NCBI RefSeq assembly: GCF_004345645.1
Contig: NZ_SLWS01000005.1
Coordinates: forward strand, 620,001-684,000
Direction: 5' to 3'
Origin: Actinocrispum wychmicini
GTDB lineage: Bacteria; Actinomycetota; Actinomycetes; Mycobacteriales; Pseudonocardiaceae
Length of the DNA stretch: 64,000 nt
Part shown: positions 53,319 to 62,834 of the stretch, one piece after another
Position numbering within the stretch: position 1 is the stretch's first letter
How the letters are laid out: every line of letters begins with the position of its first letter
Program-made: the position numbers and the translations under genes
Notes under the pieces: model-generated
Databases searched by the model: none
The model's input: only the letters and a program-made list of their open reading frames with translations
Told to the model about the DNA's origin: nothing

Positions 53319-53339
53319 GGGCCGCCGGTTGGGCGGCCC
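53319..53339 (+). terminator. Terminator hairpin after the TetR-NUDIX operon
   Basis: GGGCCGCC (53319-53326) and GGCGGCCC (53332-53339) form an 8-bp perfect stem with a 5-nt loop followed by TTC, 33 bp past the NUDIX stop. Confidence 0.65.
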
Positions 53340-53442
53340 TTCGAACACGCGGTCAAGATGACAGGCGGTCGCGCATAAAGAACGCGTATATGCCGGAATG
53401 TTTCGGCGCTTGAAGTCGCGCGCCGGGCGTACCGTAATTGGC

Positions 53443-53742
53443 ATGTATATCGTGATGCTGGCGTACACCGCACCCCGGGAAGAGATCGACTATCTGCTTC
53501 CCGATCATATCGAGTGGCTCACCAGGCACTACGACGCCGGGCACTTTCTCTGCTCGGGCCGCCAGTCGGGGGAGCTCGGCCGCGTGATCATCACCCGGCC
53601 GATGCCGCGCGGGAAGTTGGAGGCCATGCTGGCCACGGATCCGCTTGACCTGGCGAAGATGGTCCGGCACCAGGTGGTCGAGTTCGAGGCCACCCGGACC
53701 GCGCCGGAACTGTCCAGGGTCAACGAGGCACTCGCCAGCTGA
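53443..53742 (+). CDS. YciI-like protein
   Basis: A 99-residue single-domain protein: YIVMLAYTAPREEIDYLLPDHIEWLTRHYDAGHFLCSGRQ has the conserved H and the GxF-x-x-G pattern of the YciI/ferredoxin-like fold, and the C-terminal segment DPLDLAKMVRHQVVEFEATR completes it. Exact function unknown; relatives include dehydrochlorinase-like and muconolactone-isomerase-like enzymes. TACCGT lies exactly 7 nt before ATG 53443, indicating a leaderless mRNA. Confidence 0.85.
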   Translation: MYIVMLAYTAPREEIDYLLPDHIEWLTRHYDAGHFLCSGRQSGELGRVIITRPMPRGKLEAMLATDPLDLAKMVRHQVVEFEATRTAPELSRVNEALAS

Positions 53743-53867
53743 GCGGAACACTTTCGGTCAGTATCGAAACTGCCCGGATCGACCCGCTGCCGGTCCGGGC
53801 CCGGCCCCGAGAACAATGCCGGATTTGACTATTCTTTTAATCTTTACGTGGGTTATTCATTCGCACC

Positions 53868-54626
53868 GTGCGGATGCACGTGCACAATGTGTTCGTGACA
53901 TGCGTTCTGGTGACTCCGTGGTGGCGCTCCCGCACACCGCGTGATGCGAATCCGGCCGGCGGCACGGAGCCCACAGCCATCCTTGACTGGCGTCATCCCC
54001 TGGTCGACGCGTACGTCTCGGGCGTGCGCGGCCAAGAACCCCTGACGCTCCTGCGCTCCGCGCACACCCTGATCGCCGCCGGTGTCCGTCCTGTGTACGC
54101 CGTGAACGACACACAGCCGGTGTCGCGAACGCTGCGTCGCGGTCGTGGTTCGTGCAGTCAGCGTCTGGCCGTGCTGGAGGCGGTGGCGCGGGCTTCGGGC
54201 ATCCCGACCCGCGTGCGTGGCCTGCTGGTGGACGGCAGGTTCTGGGGTCCGCGGTTCCCGCGGGTGAAGTTCCTGGTGCCCAGGCACGTCGTGCTGGCGT
54301 GGCCGGAGTTCCTGGTGGGCACGGGATGGATGCCGGTCACCGAGCTGTTCGGCGACGTGGCCACGCTCAGCTGCGCGGTCGGCGGCGGGTTCACCAACGC
54401 GGACGGTGAGACGTTGTTCGACGCGTTGGCGCGCACCGCGGTCGACTGGGACGGGGTCAGCTCGTCCTGTGACCTGTCCGCCTCGGTGGTCGCGGACCTG
54501 GGACGGTTCGGCTCGCGGGACGAACTGTTCGCCGCACATGGACAGACCCTGTGCCCGGGGATCAGGATCGCGGCCGACCCGATGATGAGCCGCTGGAGTC
54601 CAGGCCGTGGCCCAGCGCGGCACTAG
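53868..54626 (+). CDS. Transglutaminase-like cysteine protease-fold protein
   Basis: A 252-residue protein. The core RGRGSCSQRLAVLEAVARASGIPTRVRGLL contains the catalytic cysteine (C96) and the helix typical of transglutaminase-like domains; RHVVLAWPEF supplies the histidine (H140) and TGWMPVTELFGD the following strand with an acidic residue. Such domains act as peptidases or cross-linkers. The start is uncertain: GTG 53868, ATG 53874, GTG 53880 and GTG 53889 are all in frame, and the upstream 50 bp is AT-rich. Its stop overlaps that of the convergent small gene by 3 bp. Confidence 0.75.
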   Translation: MRMHVHNVFVTCVLVTPWWRSRTPRDANPAGGTEPTAILDWRHPLVDAYVSGVRGQEPLTLLRSAHTLIAAGVRPVYAVNDTQPVSRTLRRGRGSCSQRLAVLEAVARASGIPTRVRGLLVDGRFWGPRFPRVKFLVPRHVVLAWPEFLVGTGWMPVTELFGDVATLSCAVGGGFTNADGETLFDALARTAVDWDGVSSSCDLSASVVADLGRFGSRDELFAAHGQTLCPGIRIAADPMMSRWSPGRGPARH

Positions 54627-54793
54627 GCGGCGAGCTTGGCCTTTGCCTTGCGCAGGGCCAGGACCGGACACTTCCCGCACCTGCTTGACGAGCGGCAACA
54701 CTTCTTCTTGACCTTGCCGGCCTTCATCAGGCGACGGACCCGTTCGGCCGGGGTCTCGTCGCGTCGGTCCTTCTTCTTGTGCTTCTTGCCCAC
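54623..54793 (-). CDS. 56-residue basic Cys-rich protein behind an iron box
   Basis: The frame from GTG 54793 reads VGKKHKKKDRRDETPAERV, then an RRLMKAGKVKKK helix, a cluster CCRSSSRCGKCP (four cysteines within 12 residues) and a Lys/Ala-rich tail ALRKAKAKLAA. GGAG is 5 nt before the GTG. Codon use (third-position G/C almost throughout) supports it as a real gene. The cysteines could bind iron, an Fe-S cluster or zinc, and the charge suggests RNA or ribosome contact; neither is shown. An inverted repeat at 54801-54822 in its leader partly covers the ribosome-binding site, and an IdeR/DtxR-like box overlaps its promoter region. I do not recognise a named family. Confidence 0.75.
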   Translation of the reverse strand: MGKKHKKKDRRDETPAERVRRLMKAGKVKKKCCRSSSRCGKCPVLALRKAKAKLAA

Positions 54794-54823
54794 TCGCGCT
54801 CCAGGTCGTCCGACGAACCTGGT

Positions 54824-54842
54824 TTAGGTTAGGCAAACCTTC
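54824..54842. promoter_or_regulatory. IdeR/DtxR (DmdR)-type iron box
   Basis: TTAGGTTAGGCAAACCTTC matches the classic 19-bp consensus TTAGGTTAGGCTAACCTAA at 16 positions, including the whole left half. On the minus strand it contains TAACCT, a plausible -10 for the small Cys-rich gene whose start is 31 bp away; typA on the other strand starts 119 bp away. Fe2+-loaded regulator would be expected to repress the small gene. Confidence 0.75.
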
Positions 54843-54960
54843 CTTGATCGTCCTGTGGGGCTGGTCACAGGTGATCCCAAGGTACCCTTTGAACCGGGCC
54901 TGGGCAGCAGGGAAGCTGCGGGCCTTCCTCCAGACACCATTCACCTAGGGGAGCACGCGC

Positions 54961-56859
<1,899 letters not shown>

Positions 56860-56986
56860 CAAAGCAAGCCCGCTTCGACGAGTCCATAAAGGACAATGGT
56901 CGCCGGCCGACGGCCGGCGACCGGGAAAACCGCTCGCCCCGACCTGGAGCAGAATGGCAGCATTCGACCAGAGGGGAGGTCGTGGC

Positions 56987-58624
56987 GTGCGGATCGTCAT
57001 TGCCGTGGTTCTTGGGCTCGCGCTGGTGGCCGGGTGCACGAACACGCCGCCTCCGCCTGTCGTGGGCACGGTCATACCGAGCGCCGCGCCGGTCAAAGCC
57101 GACGAGGTCGTCGTCGGTGTGGACAGCGTCGTCGGCGGGTACAACCCGCATGTCCTGGCCGACCAGTCGACGGTCACCACGGCTCTGTCCACAATGCTGC
57201 TTCCGTCGGTCTTCCGGCCCGCGCCGGACGGCACGCCGGAGCTGGACCGGACAGTCATGGTGTCCGCGGCCGTCACGAAGTCCGAGCCGTACACCGTCAC
57301 GTACCGGATCCGCACCGACGCCGCCTGGTCGGACGCGTCGCCCGTGGCCGCCGAGGACTTCGTGTACCTGCGGGAACGGATGCGGGACGAGCCCGGGACC
57401 CTGGATTCAGCCGGATACCGGCTCATCTCGGACATCAAGAACGAAGAAGGCGGCAAGGTCGTCCAGGTCACGTTCGCGCAGCCCTATCCCGGGTGGCGGT
57501 CGCTGTTCGACTCGTTGCTGCCGGCACACATCCTCAAGGACGCGCCCGGCGGCTGGGACCAGGCGTTGGAGAGCGGGTTCCCGGCCACCGCCGGCCCGTT
57601 CTCGATCAAGACGATGGACATGTCGCGCGGCGACATCGTGCTGGAACGCAACGAGCGCTACTGGGCGAAGCCGGCGGTCGTCGGGAGCGTGATCCTGCGC
57701 CGCACCGACCCGCCTGGGCTCGTCGAGGCGCTGCGCACCGGGCACGACTCGTTGGTCGTTGCCCGAATGGACCAGGCCGGGGTCAGTCAGCTGACCGCGC
57801 TCGGCAGCAAGGTGACGGTTCAGGCCGCGCGCCGGCCGACGGTACTCACCATCCTGCTGCGGCCGACCGGACCGGACCTGGCCGACGAACGTGTTCGGCA
57901 GGCGCTCGTGAAGATGCTCGATCGGGACGCTTTGCTCAAAGCCGGCACCGGCGGTGGCGCGGCCGCGGACGCCAAGGCGGACAGCCTGACGTTGGCGCCG
58001 TCACAGCCGGGATACGCCCCGACCGGCCCGCCAGGGCACGATTCTCTCGCCGCCCAACAGACACTCACCCAAGCCGGTTACAGCCTTGTCGGGAGCGTCT
58101 GGACCCGCGAGGGACGCCCGCTGAGCGTGACGCTGGGCACACCGGCCGACAAGGAGCCGTATCTCAGCGTCGCCAAGGAGGTGGAGCGGCAGCTGACCGC
58201 GGGCGGGGTACAGGTCAAGCTCGTCACCCCACCGGCACACCAACTGCTCAAACCGGGCAGCGACGCCACCATCCTGGTCGTGCCCCAGCCGGTCGGCCCC
58301 GACCCGGCGGCCACGCTGGCGTCGACTTTCTCCTGTCCGGCGGCGAAAAGTCCGAACTCGTCCGTGGTCCCGCCGGCGAACCTCCTCGGCTTCTGCGACC
58401 GGACGTTGCAGCCGACCATCGACGCCGCCCTCACCGGGTCGAAGTCACTGTCCGGGGCGATCACGATTCTGGAGCCGCAACTGCTGAGCCAGTCGGTCGC
58501 CGTCCCTGTGTTCCAGTTGGCCGATTCGGTCGCCGTCCGGTCGGAGTTGTCGGTCGAACAACCCACAGCACCCCTCAACGCGCCGTTCGCCACCGCGGCC
58601 ACATGGCAGCGCAATCCCAAATGA
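56987..58624 (+). CDS. lpqW: LpqW-like lipoprotein (family 5 solute-binding fold)
   Basis: A 545-residue lipoprotein: a signal with lipobox LVAGC (about 14-18), then a family-5 extracellular solute-binding fold (ADEVVVGVDSVVGGYNPH, YTVTYRIRTDAAWSDASPVAAEDFVYLRERM, TAGPFSIKTMDMSRGDIVLERNERYW). Its place directly after typA matches mycobacterial lpqW, whose product regulates PIM/lipoarabinomannan synthesis rather than importing peptides. No permease genes belong to it. GTG 56987 follows GGGGAGGT by 6 nt. An extension upstream to 56954 is open but weak. Confidence 0.85.
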   Translation: MRIVIAVVLGLALVAGCTNTPPPPVVGTVIPSAAPVKADEVVVGVDSVVGGYNPHVLADQSTVTTALSTMLLPSVFRPAPDGTPELDRTVMVSAAVTKSEPYTVTYRIRTDAAWSDASPVAAEDFVYLRERMRDEPGTLDSAGYRLISDIKNEEGGKVVQVTFAQPYPGWRSLFDSLLPAHILKDAPGGWDQALESGFPATAGPFSIKTMDMSRGDIVLERNERYWAKPAVVGSVILRRTDPPGLVEALRTGHDSLVVARMDQAGVSQLTALGSKVTVQAARRPTVLTILLRPTGPDLADERVRQALVKMLDRDALLKAGTGGGAAADAKADSLTLAPSQPGYAPTGPPGHDSLAAQQTLTQAGYSLVGSVWTREGRPLSVTLGTPADKEPYLSVAKEVERQLTAGGVQVKLVTPPAHQLLKPGSDATILVVPQPVGPDPAATLASTFSCPAAKSPNSSVVPPANLLGFCDRTLQPTIDAALTGSKSLSGAITILEPQLLSQSVAVPVFQLADSVAVRSELSVEQPTAPLNAPFATAATWQRNPK

Positions 58625-58871
58625 CCTAATGGCACGCTCTGTGCCGCATTGAACACGATTAAGTACCCGCCGGTAACGGACGGGTTGCCGACTGCTATCA
58701 ACGTGTCACCCTTTGGTCACGATCGGCCTCCCACCGGTGACCACGGATGGTTTGGGTTCCTAGCGTTCTCCGGCAGTGCGCCGGCCGATGGCCGTTGGGC
58801 GCGCCTCAGGAGTTACGGGTGCTCGGCAAGCGGAGATCGGCTTGCCGAGGAACCCTGTGCTAGGAGGGCAC

Positions 58872-60704
58872 GTGTCAATGAGGAGATCAAAGGCAGTCTC
58901 CGCGATTGCGCTCGCCGCCGTGGCGACGATGGTATTGGGGGCTTGCGGTTCCGGTACCGGCAACCAGGCCGGTGGCGGCAACGAGCAGCAACAAAACCAG
59001 AAGCCTGGCGAGATCGGCGCCCAGGACCAGGTGTACAAGCGGCCCAAGGTGAACGACGCGGGCGACGTCACGATCGCGGTGGAGGAGAACTACCGCGACT
59101 ACAACAACTTCATCGGCGCCACGAACAGCCAGGCCAGCACGCGGGTCGGCAACATCACGATCCCGTCGCCGTACGTCGGTGTCTACACCAACGGCCAGAT
59201 CCTGCCGGAGATCGACGGCGACCTGATGGAATCGGTCAAGGTCGTCTCGCCGGACCCGCAGGTGGTCGAGTACAAGTTCCAGAAGGCCGCGGTGTGGGAG
59301 GACGGCTCCCCGATCGGCTGCACGGACATCTACCTCGGCTACGTGGCGCACGGCCTCGCGTCGGACAAGTTCGACTCGGAGAAGACCGGCTACGAGGACA
59401 TCTCGAAGGTCGAGTGCAAGGACGACAACAAGACCGCGACGCTGACGTTCGGCAAGAAGTTCGCCGACTACCGCGGCCTGTTCTCCAGCATCGGCAACAA
59501 CGGCCTGCTGCCCGAGCACGTGCTGAAGGCCAAGACCGGCGTGGACGTCACCCAGATCACCAAGGACAACGTCGCGTCCAAGGCCGCCGACATCGACAAG
59601 GCGTCGAAGTTCTACACGACCGACTGGCAGAAGCACGACCCCTCGGTCGCGGTGTCCGGTGGCCCGTACCGGGTGAAGACCACGGACCTGCGGGACACCA
59701 CGGTCCTTGAGCGCAACCCGAAGTGGTGGGGCAACCCAGGTGGCCCGGCGACCATCACGCTGCGCACCAACACCAACGCGCAGTCCGCGTCGCAGCAGCT
59801 GCAGAACAAGGAAGTCCAGGCGATCGACGTCCAGGCGGACGCGCCGACCGCGACCCAGCTCAGCAAGGTCTCCACGGTGAAGACCTTCGCGCAGGGTGGC
59901 CAGACCTACGAGCACATCGACTTCAACATGTCGAAGCCGCTGTTCAAGGACAACCCCGAGCTGCGCAACGCGATCGCCACCTGCATCAACCGGCAGGCGA
60001 TCATCGACAACCTGATCAAGGACATCAACCCGAACGCCAAGCCGCTCGGCAACTTCATGTTCATGCCGAACGAGGCCGGGTACGAGGACCACTACAGCAA
60101 CATCGGCAAGGGTGACGCGGACGCCGCCAAGAAGCTGATGGAGGGCGGTGGCTGGAAGCTCAACGGCGACGGCATCTACGAGAAGAACGGCACCAAGGCG
60201 TCGTTCACCCTCGGCTACAAGACAGTTGTTCGCCGCAACAAGACCTACCAGCTGGTCGCCGACTCGTGCAAGAAGGCGGGCATCCAGGTCATCAGCGGCC
60301 AGCAGGACTCGTTCAACGACGAGTCGCTGCCGAAGAGCAACTTCGACGCGGCGCTGTTCGCGTGGGTCGGCAACCTGGTGAAGTCGTCCTCGTACGCCAA
60401 CTACGCGTCGCAGAGCGCCGGTGGGACGAGCAACTACGCCCTGTACTCCGACCCGGACATGGACAAGGCGTACGCGGAGGCCAACGCCAACCTGGACTTC
60501 AAGAGCCGGGTGGACCAGCTGAACAACGTTGACAAGATCATCGCCAAGGACATGTTCTCGGTCCCGCTGTTCCAGCTGCCGGACTACACCGCGTACGACG
60601 CCGGTTGGGGCGCGTCCGACGGAACCAAGGTCGGCGACCTGAGCTACGTCAACTTCGCAGGTGGCGTCACGTGGAATGTCTACGCATGGCAGAAGCGCCA
60701 GTGA
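58872..60704 (+). CDS. Oligopeptide ABC transporter substrate-binding lipoprotein (family 5)
   Basis: A 610-residue lipoprotein with lipobox LGAC (about 22-25) and a Gly/Asn/Gln linker, then a complete family-5 peptide-binding fold (VEYKFQKAAVWEDGSPIGCTDIYLGYVAHG, GGPYRVKTTDLRDTTVLERNPKWWG, HIDFNMSKPLFKDNPELRNAIATCINRQAIID). AGGAGG precedes GTG 58872 by 4 nt and ATG 58878 by 10 nt; either could be used. Codons are strongly G/C-ending, suggesting high expression. First gene of a binding protein/permease/permease/ATPase operon; the 247-bp gap upstream holds its promoter (GGTCAC at 58715 and GTGACC at 58737 form a possible operator). Confidence 0.93.
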   Translation: MSMRRSKAVSAIALAAVATMVLGACGSGTGNQAGGGNEQQQNQKPGEIGAQDQVYKRPKVNDAGDVTIAVEENYRDYNNFIGATNSQASTRVGNITIPSPYVGVYTNGQILPEIDGDLMESVKVVSPDPQVVEYKFQKAAVWEDGSPIGCTDIYLGYVAHGLASDKFDSEKTGYEDISKVECKDDNKTATLTFGKKFADYRGLFSSIGNNGLLPEHVLKAKTGVDVTQITKDNVASKAADIDKASKFYTTDWQKHDPSVAVSGGPYRVKTTDLRDTTVLERNPKWWGNPGGPATITLRTNTNAQSASQQLQNKEVQAIDVQADAPTATQLSKVSTVKTFAQGGQTYEHIDFNMSKPLFKDNPELRNAIATCINRQAIIDNLIKDINPNAKPLGNFMFMPNEAGYEDHYSNIGKGDADAAKKLMEGGGWKLNGDGIYEKNGTKASFTLGYKTVVRRNKTYQLVADSCKKAGIQVISGQQDSFNDESLPKSNFDAALFAWVGNLVKSSSYANYASQSAGGTSNYALYSDPDMDKAYAEANANLDFKSRVDQLNNVDKIIAKDMFSVPLFQLPDYTAYDAGWGASDGTKVGDLSYVNFAGGVTWNVYAWQKRQ

Positions 60705-60745
60705 CCGTGGTATTCACTCCACACGCCGTCGTGTAACGGCTGTCA

Positions 60746-60830
60746 CACCGCTGGGGGGCTGGTGCCAAGAGCGCCGGCCCCCTGGCGGTGTACCCGGAGC
60801 ACCCTCGCCGGCCAGAAGCCGGTCGGAGGG
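60746..60830 (+). terminator. Tandem hairpins (attenuator/mRNA stabiliser) after the binding-protein gene
   Basis: Hairpin 1 (60746-60790) stacks CACCGC with GCGGTG-type arms, a run of five G-C pairs (60753-60757 with 60778-60782) and GGTGC/GCGCC around a CAAGA loop. Hairpin 2 (60802-60830) pairs CCCTC and CCGGC with GCCGG and GAGGG. Such elements after a binding-protein gene lower permease expression or protect the upstream mRNA. Confidence 0.65.
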
Positions 60831-60848
60831 CACCTTGAGGAGTTCGAC

Positions 60849-61856
60849 GTGTTTCGCTACATCATCCGGCGAATCCTGATCACGATCCCACTGCTGATAG
60901 TGGGGTCTTTCCTGGTGTTCGCCCTGGTACAGGCGATGGGCGACCCACTCGGTGAGTGGCGCCTGCTACCGCCGCCGAAGTCCCCCGAGCAGATCGCCGC
61001 GGCACTGAACACGGCCGGCTACAACAAGCCGTTCTTCCCGCGGTACCTGGACTGGCTCGGCAGCTTCGTCACCGGCGACTGGAAGAAGGGCGTGGTGCCC
61101 GGCAGCAGCGCGTTCGGCCGGGACGTCAAGACCGAAGTCTTCCACGGGCTCGGGAACACCGCGCGGCTGGTTATCGGCGCGGAGATCCTGGCGCTGACGC
61201 TGGGTATGGCCATCGGTGTGCTGGGCGCGGTGCGCCAGTACTCCCTCACCGACTACGCGGTCACCGGCTGGGCCTTCGTGATGTTCTCGATGCCGGTGTT
61301 CTGCCTCGGCCTGATGCTCAAGAGCGTGGCCATTCCGCTGAACGACTGGTTCGAATCGCTCGGCACCGAGCGATGGCTGGTCACAGCCGGCCCGCCACCG
61401 GGCGGGTTCAGCGGCAGTGTCGGGCATCAGATAGTGCAGTACATCGGTGTGTTCCTGTTGCCGACACTCACGTTGCTGTGCATCCAGTTCGCGCTGTACA
61501 GCCGCTTCCAGCGGGCCTCGATGCTGGACGTGCTCAACCAGGACTACGTCCGAACGGCGCAGGCCAAGGGACTGTCCCAGTCCCGGGTGGTCTTCCGGCA
61601 CGCCTACCGCAACGGGCTGATCCCGGTGCTCACCGTGTTCGCGGTGAACTTCGGGACGCTGATCACCGGCGCGGTGATCACCGAGACCGTGTTCGGCTGG
61701 TCCGGCATGGGGAAGCTGTTGATCCGCAGCATCACCGACAAGGAGCCCTACATGGTGCTCGGCGTGGTGATGGTGACCGCGATCAGCATCGTGTTCTTCA
61801 ACCTGCTCGCGGACATCCTGTACGCCCGCCTTGACCCGAGGATTCGCCTTGGCTGA
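60849..61856 (+). CDS. Peptide ABC transporter permease (DppB/OppB-like)
   Basis: A 335-residue permease with six helices and the EAA loop (YVRTAQAKGLSQSRVVFRHAYRNGLIPV). GTG 60849 follows GAGGAG by 6 nt. It overlaps the second permease by 8 bp. Confidence 0.93.
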   Translation: MFRYIIRRILITIPLLIVGSFLVFALVQAMGDPLGEWRLLPPPKSPEQIAAALNTAGYNKPFFPRYLDWLGSFVTGDWKKGVVPGSSAFGRDVKTEVFHGLGNTARLVIGAEILALTLGMAIGVLGAVRQYSLTDYAVTGWAFVMFSMPVFCLGLMLKSVAIPLNDWFESLGTERWLVTAGPPPGGFSGSVGHQIVQYIGVFLLPTLTLLCIQFALYSRFQRASMLDVLNQDYVRTAQAKGLSQSRVVFRHAYRNGLIPVLTVFAVNFGTLITGAVITETVFGWSGMGKLLIRSITDKEPYMVLGVVMVTAISIVFFNLLADILYARLDPRIRLG

Positions 61857-62796
61857 CACCGGCATCGCCACCCCAGGCGCCAGGGGCGACGCCTCGGGTC
61901 TGGACATCGCGGCACCCCGCAAACAGTGGCAGGTCGTCCTGCGCCGGTTCTTCCGGCACCGGGCCGCCCTGTTCGGGCTCGCCATCTTCATCCTGCTCGT
62001 GCTGTTCACCCTGATCGGCGCGTTCAGCTGGAAGTACGACGCGGGCGACGTCGATCTGGGCCGCTACCTGTCGCCGTCCGCCGACCACCCGTTCGGCACC
62101 GGCGACATCGGCGACGACCTGTTCGCCAAGGTGATCCGGGGCACCGGCTACTCGCTGCGGATCGCCCTCATCGTCGCCGTCCTGAACACGTTCGTCGGTG
62201 TCGTGCTCGGCGCGCTGGCCGGCTACTACCGCGGCTGGGTGGACAGTTTGATCGGCCGGATCACCGACCTGGCCCTGTTCATCCCCGGCTTCCTGATCGC
62301 CGCCGTGCTGGCGCGCAGCACGTTCAACCTGGCCGAGATCCAGCAGGGCAAGGCCTCGAGCAACTGGCTGCAGGTCGCGATCATCCTGGGCCTGACCAAC
62401 TGGACCACGGTCGCCAGAACGATCCGCGGAATGGTGTTGTCGTTGCGGGAGAAGGAGTTCGTCGAGGCCGCCCGCGCGTTGGGCGGTGGCCCGACCCGGG
62501 TCATCTTCCGGCACATCCTGCCCAACACGATGGACGTGGTGATCGTGAACGCGACCATCGCGGTGGCCCAGGCGGTTCTGCTGGAGGCGGCGCTTTCCTT
62601 TGTGGGACTTGGCGTCAAGTATCCGGACACGTCGCTGGGCCTGCTGATCAGCGACAACCAGAACGAGCTGCTCGTGCATCCGTGGCTGTTCTACTTCCCG
62701 TTCCTGTTCATCGTGCTCATCTCGCTCTCGGTCAACTTCGTCGGTGACGGCTTACGAGACGCGTTCGACCCACGCCAGAAGAGGGTGCGCGCATGA
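61849..62796 (+). CDS. Peptide ABC transporter permease (DppC/OppC-like)
   Basis: A 315-residue partner permease: N-terminal cytoplasmic segment then a first helix (AALFGLAIFILLVLFTLIGAF), HPFGTGDIGDDLFAKVIRGTGYSLRIAL (family hallmark) and the EAA loop EFVEAARALGGGPTRVIFRHILPNTMD. The likely start is TTG 61849 (GAGGA 6 nt upstream), overlapping the previous stop; a TTG at 61831 is the other possibility. Confidence 0.92.
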   Translation: MADTGIATPGARGDASGLDIAAPRKQWQVVLRRFFRHRAALFGLAIFILLVLFTLIGAFSWKYDAGDVDLGRYLSPSADHPFGTGDIGDDLFAKVIRGTGYSLRIALIVAVLNTFVGVVLGALAGYYRGWVDSLIGRITDLALFIPGFLIAAVLARSTFNLAEIQQGKASSNWLQVAIILGLTNWTTVARTIRGMVLSLREKEFVEAARALGGGPTRVIFRHILPNTMDVVIVNATIAVAQAVLLEAALSFVGLGVKYPDTSLGLLISDNQNELLVHPWLFYFPFLFIVLISLSVNFVGDGLRDAFDPRQKRVRA

Positions 62797-62834
62797 CCGT
62801 CGACGTACTTTTCCCCGCGGAGGCGGCATCATGA
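62793..62834 (+). CDS. 13-codon coupling mini-ORF between permease and ATPase genes
   Basis: ATG 62793 overlaps the permease stop (ATGA) and reads MTVDVLFPAEAAS, ending in a TGA that overlaps the ATPase ATG (ATGA, 62831-62834). It therefore bridges the 34-bp gap with two start-stop overlaps and could hand ribosomes on. The ATPase also has its own GGAGG, so the peptide may simply be fortuitous. Confidence 0.3.
   Translation: MTVDVLFPAEAAS

Noticed and set aside
56896..58629. 577-codon + strand frame overlapping lpqW
   Set aside because: It is the out-of-phase frame of lpqW, Arg/Gly-rich and without domains; the lpqW frame has a lipobox and family motifs.
58715..58742. GGTCAC/GTGACC inverted repeat before the peptide transporter operon as a firm operator
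   Set aside because: Six-base arms with a 16-bp spacer are too short to call alone in GC-rich DNA; mentioned only as a possibility.
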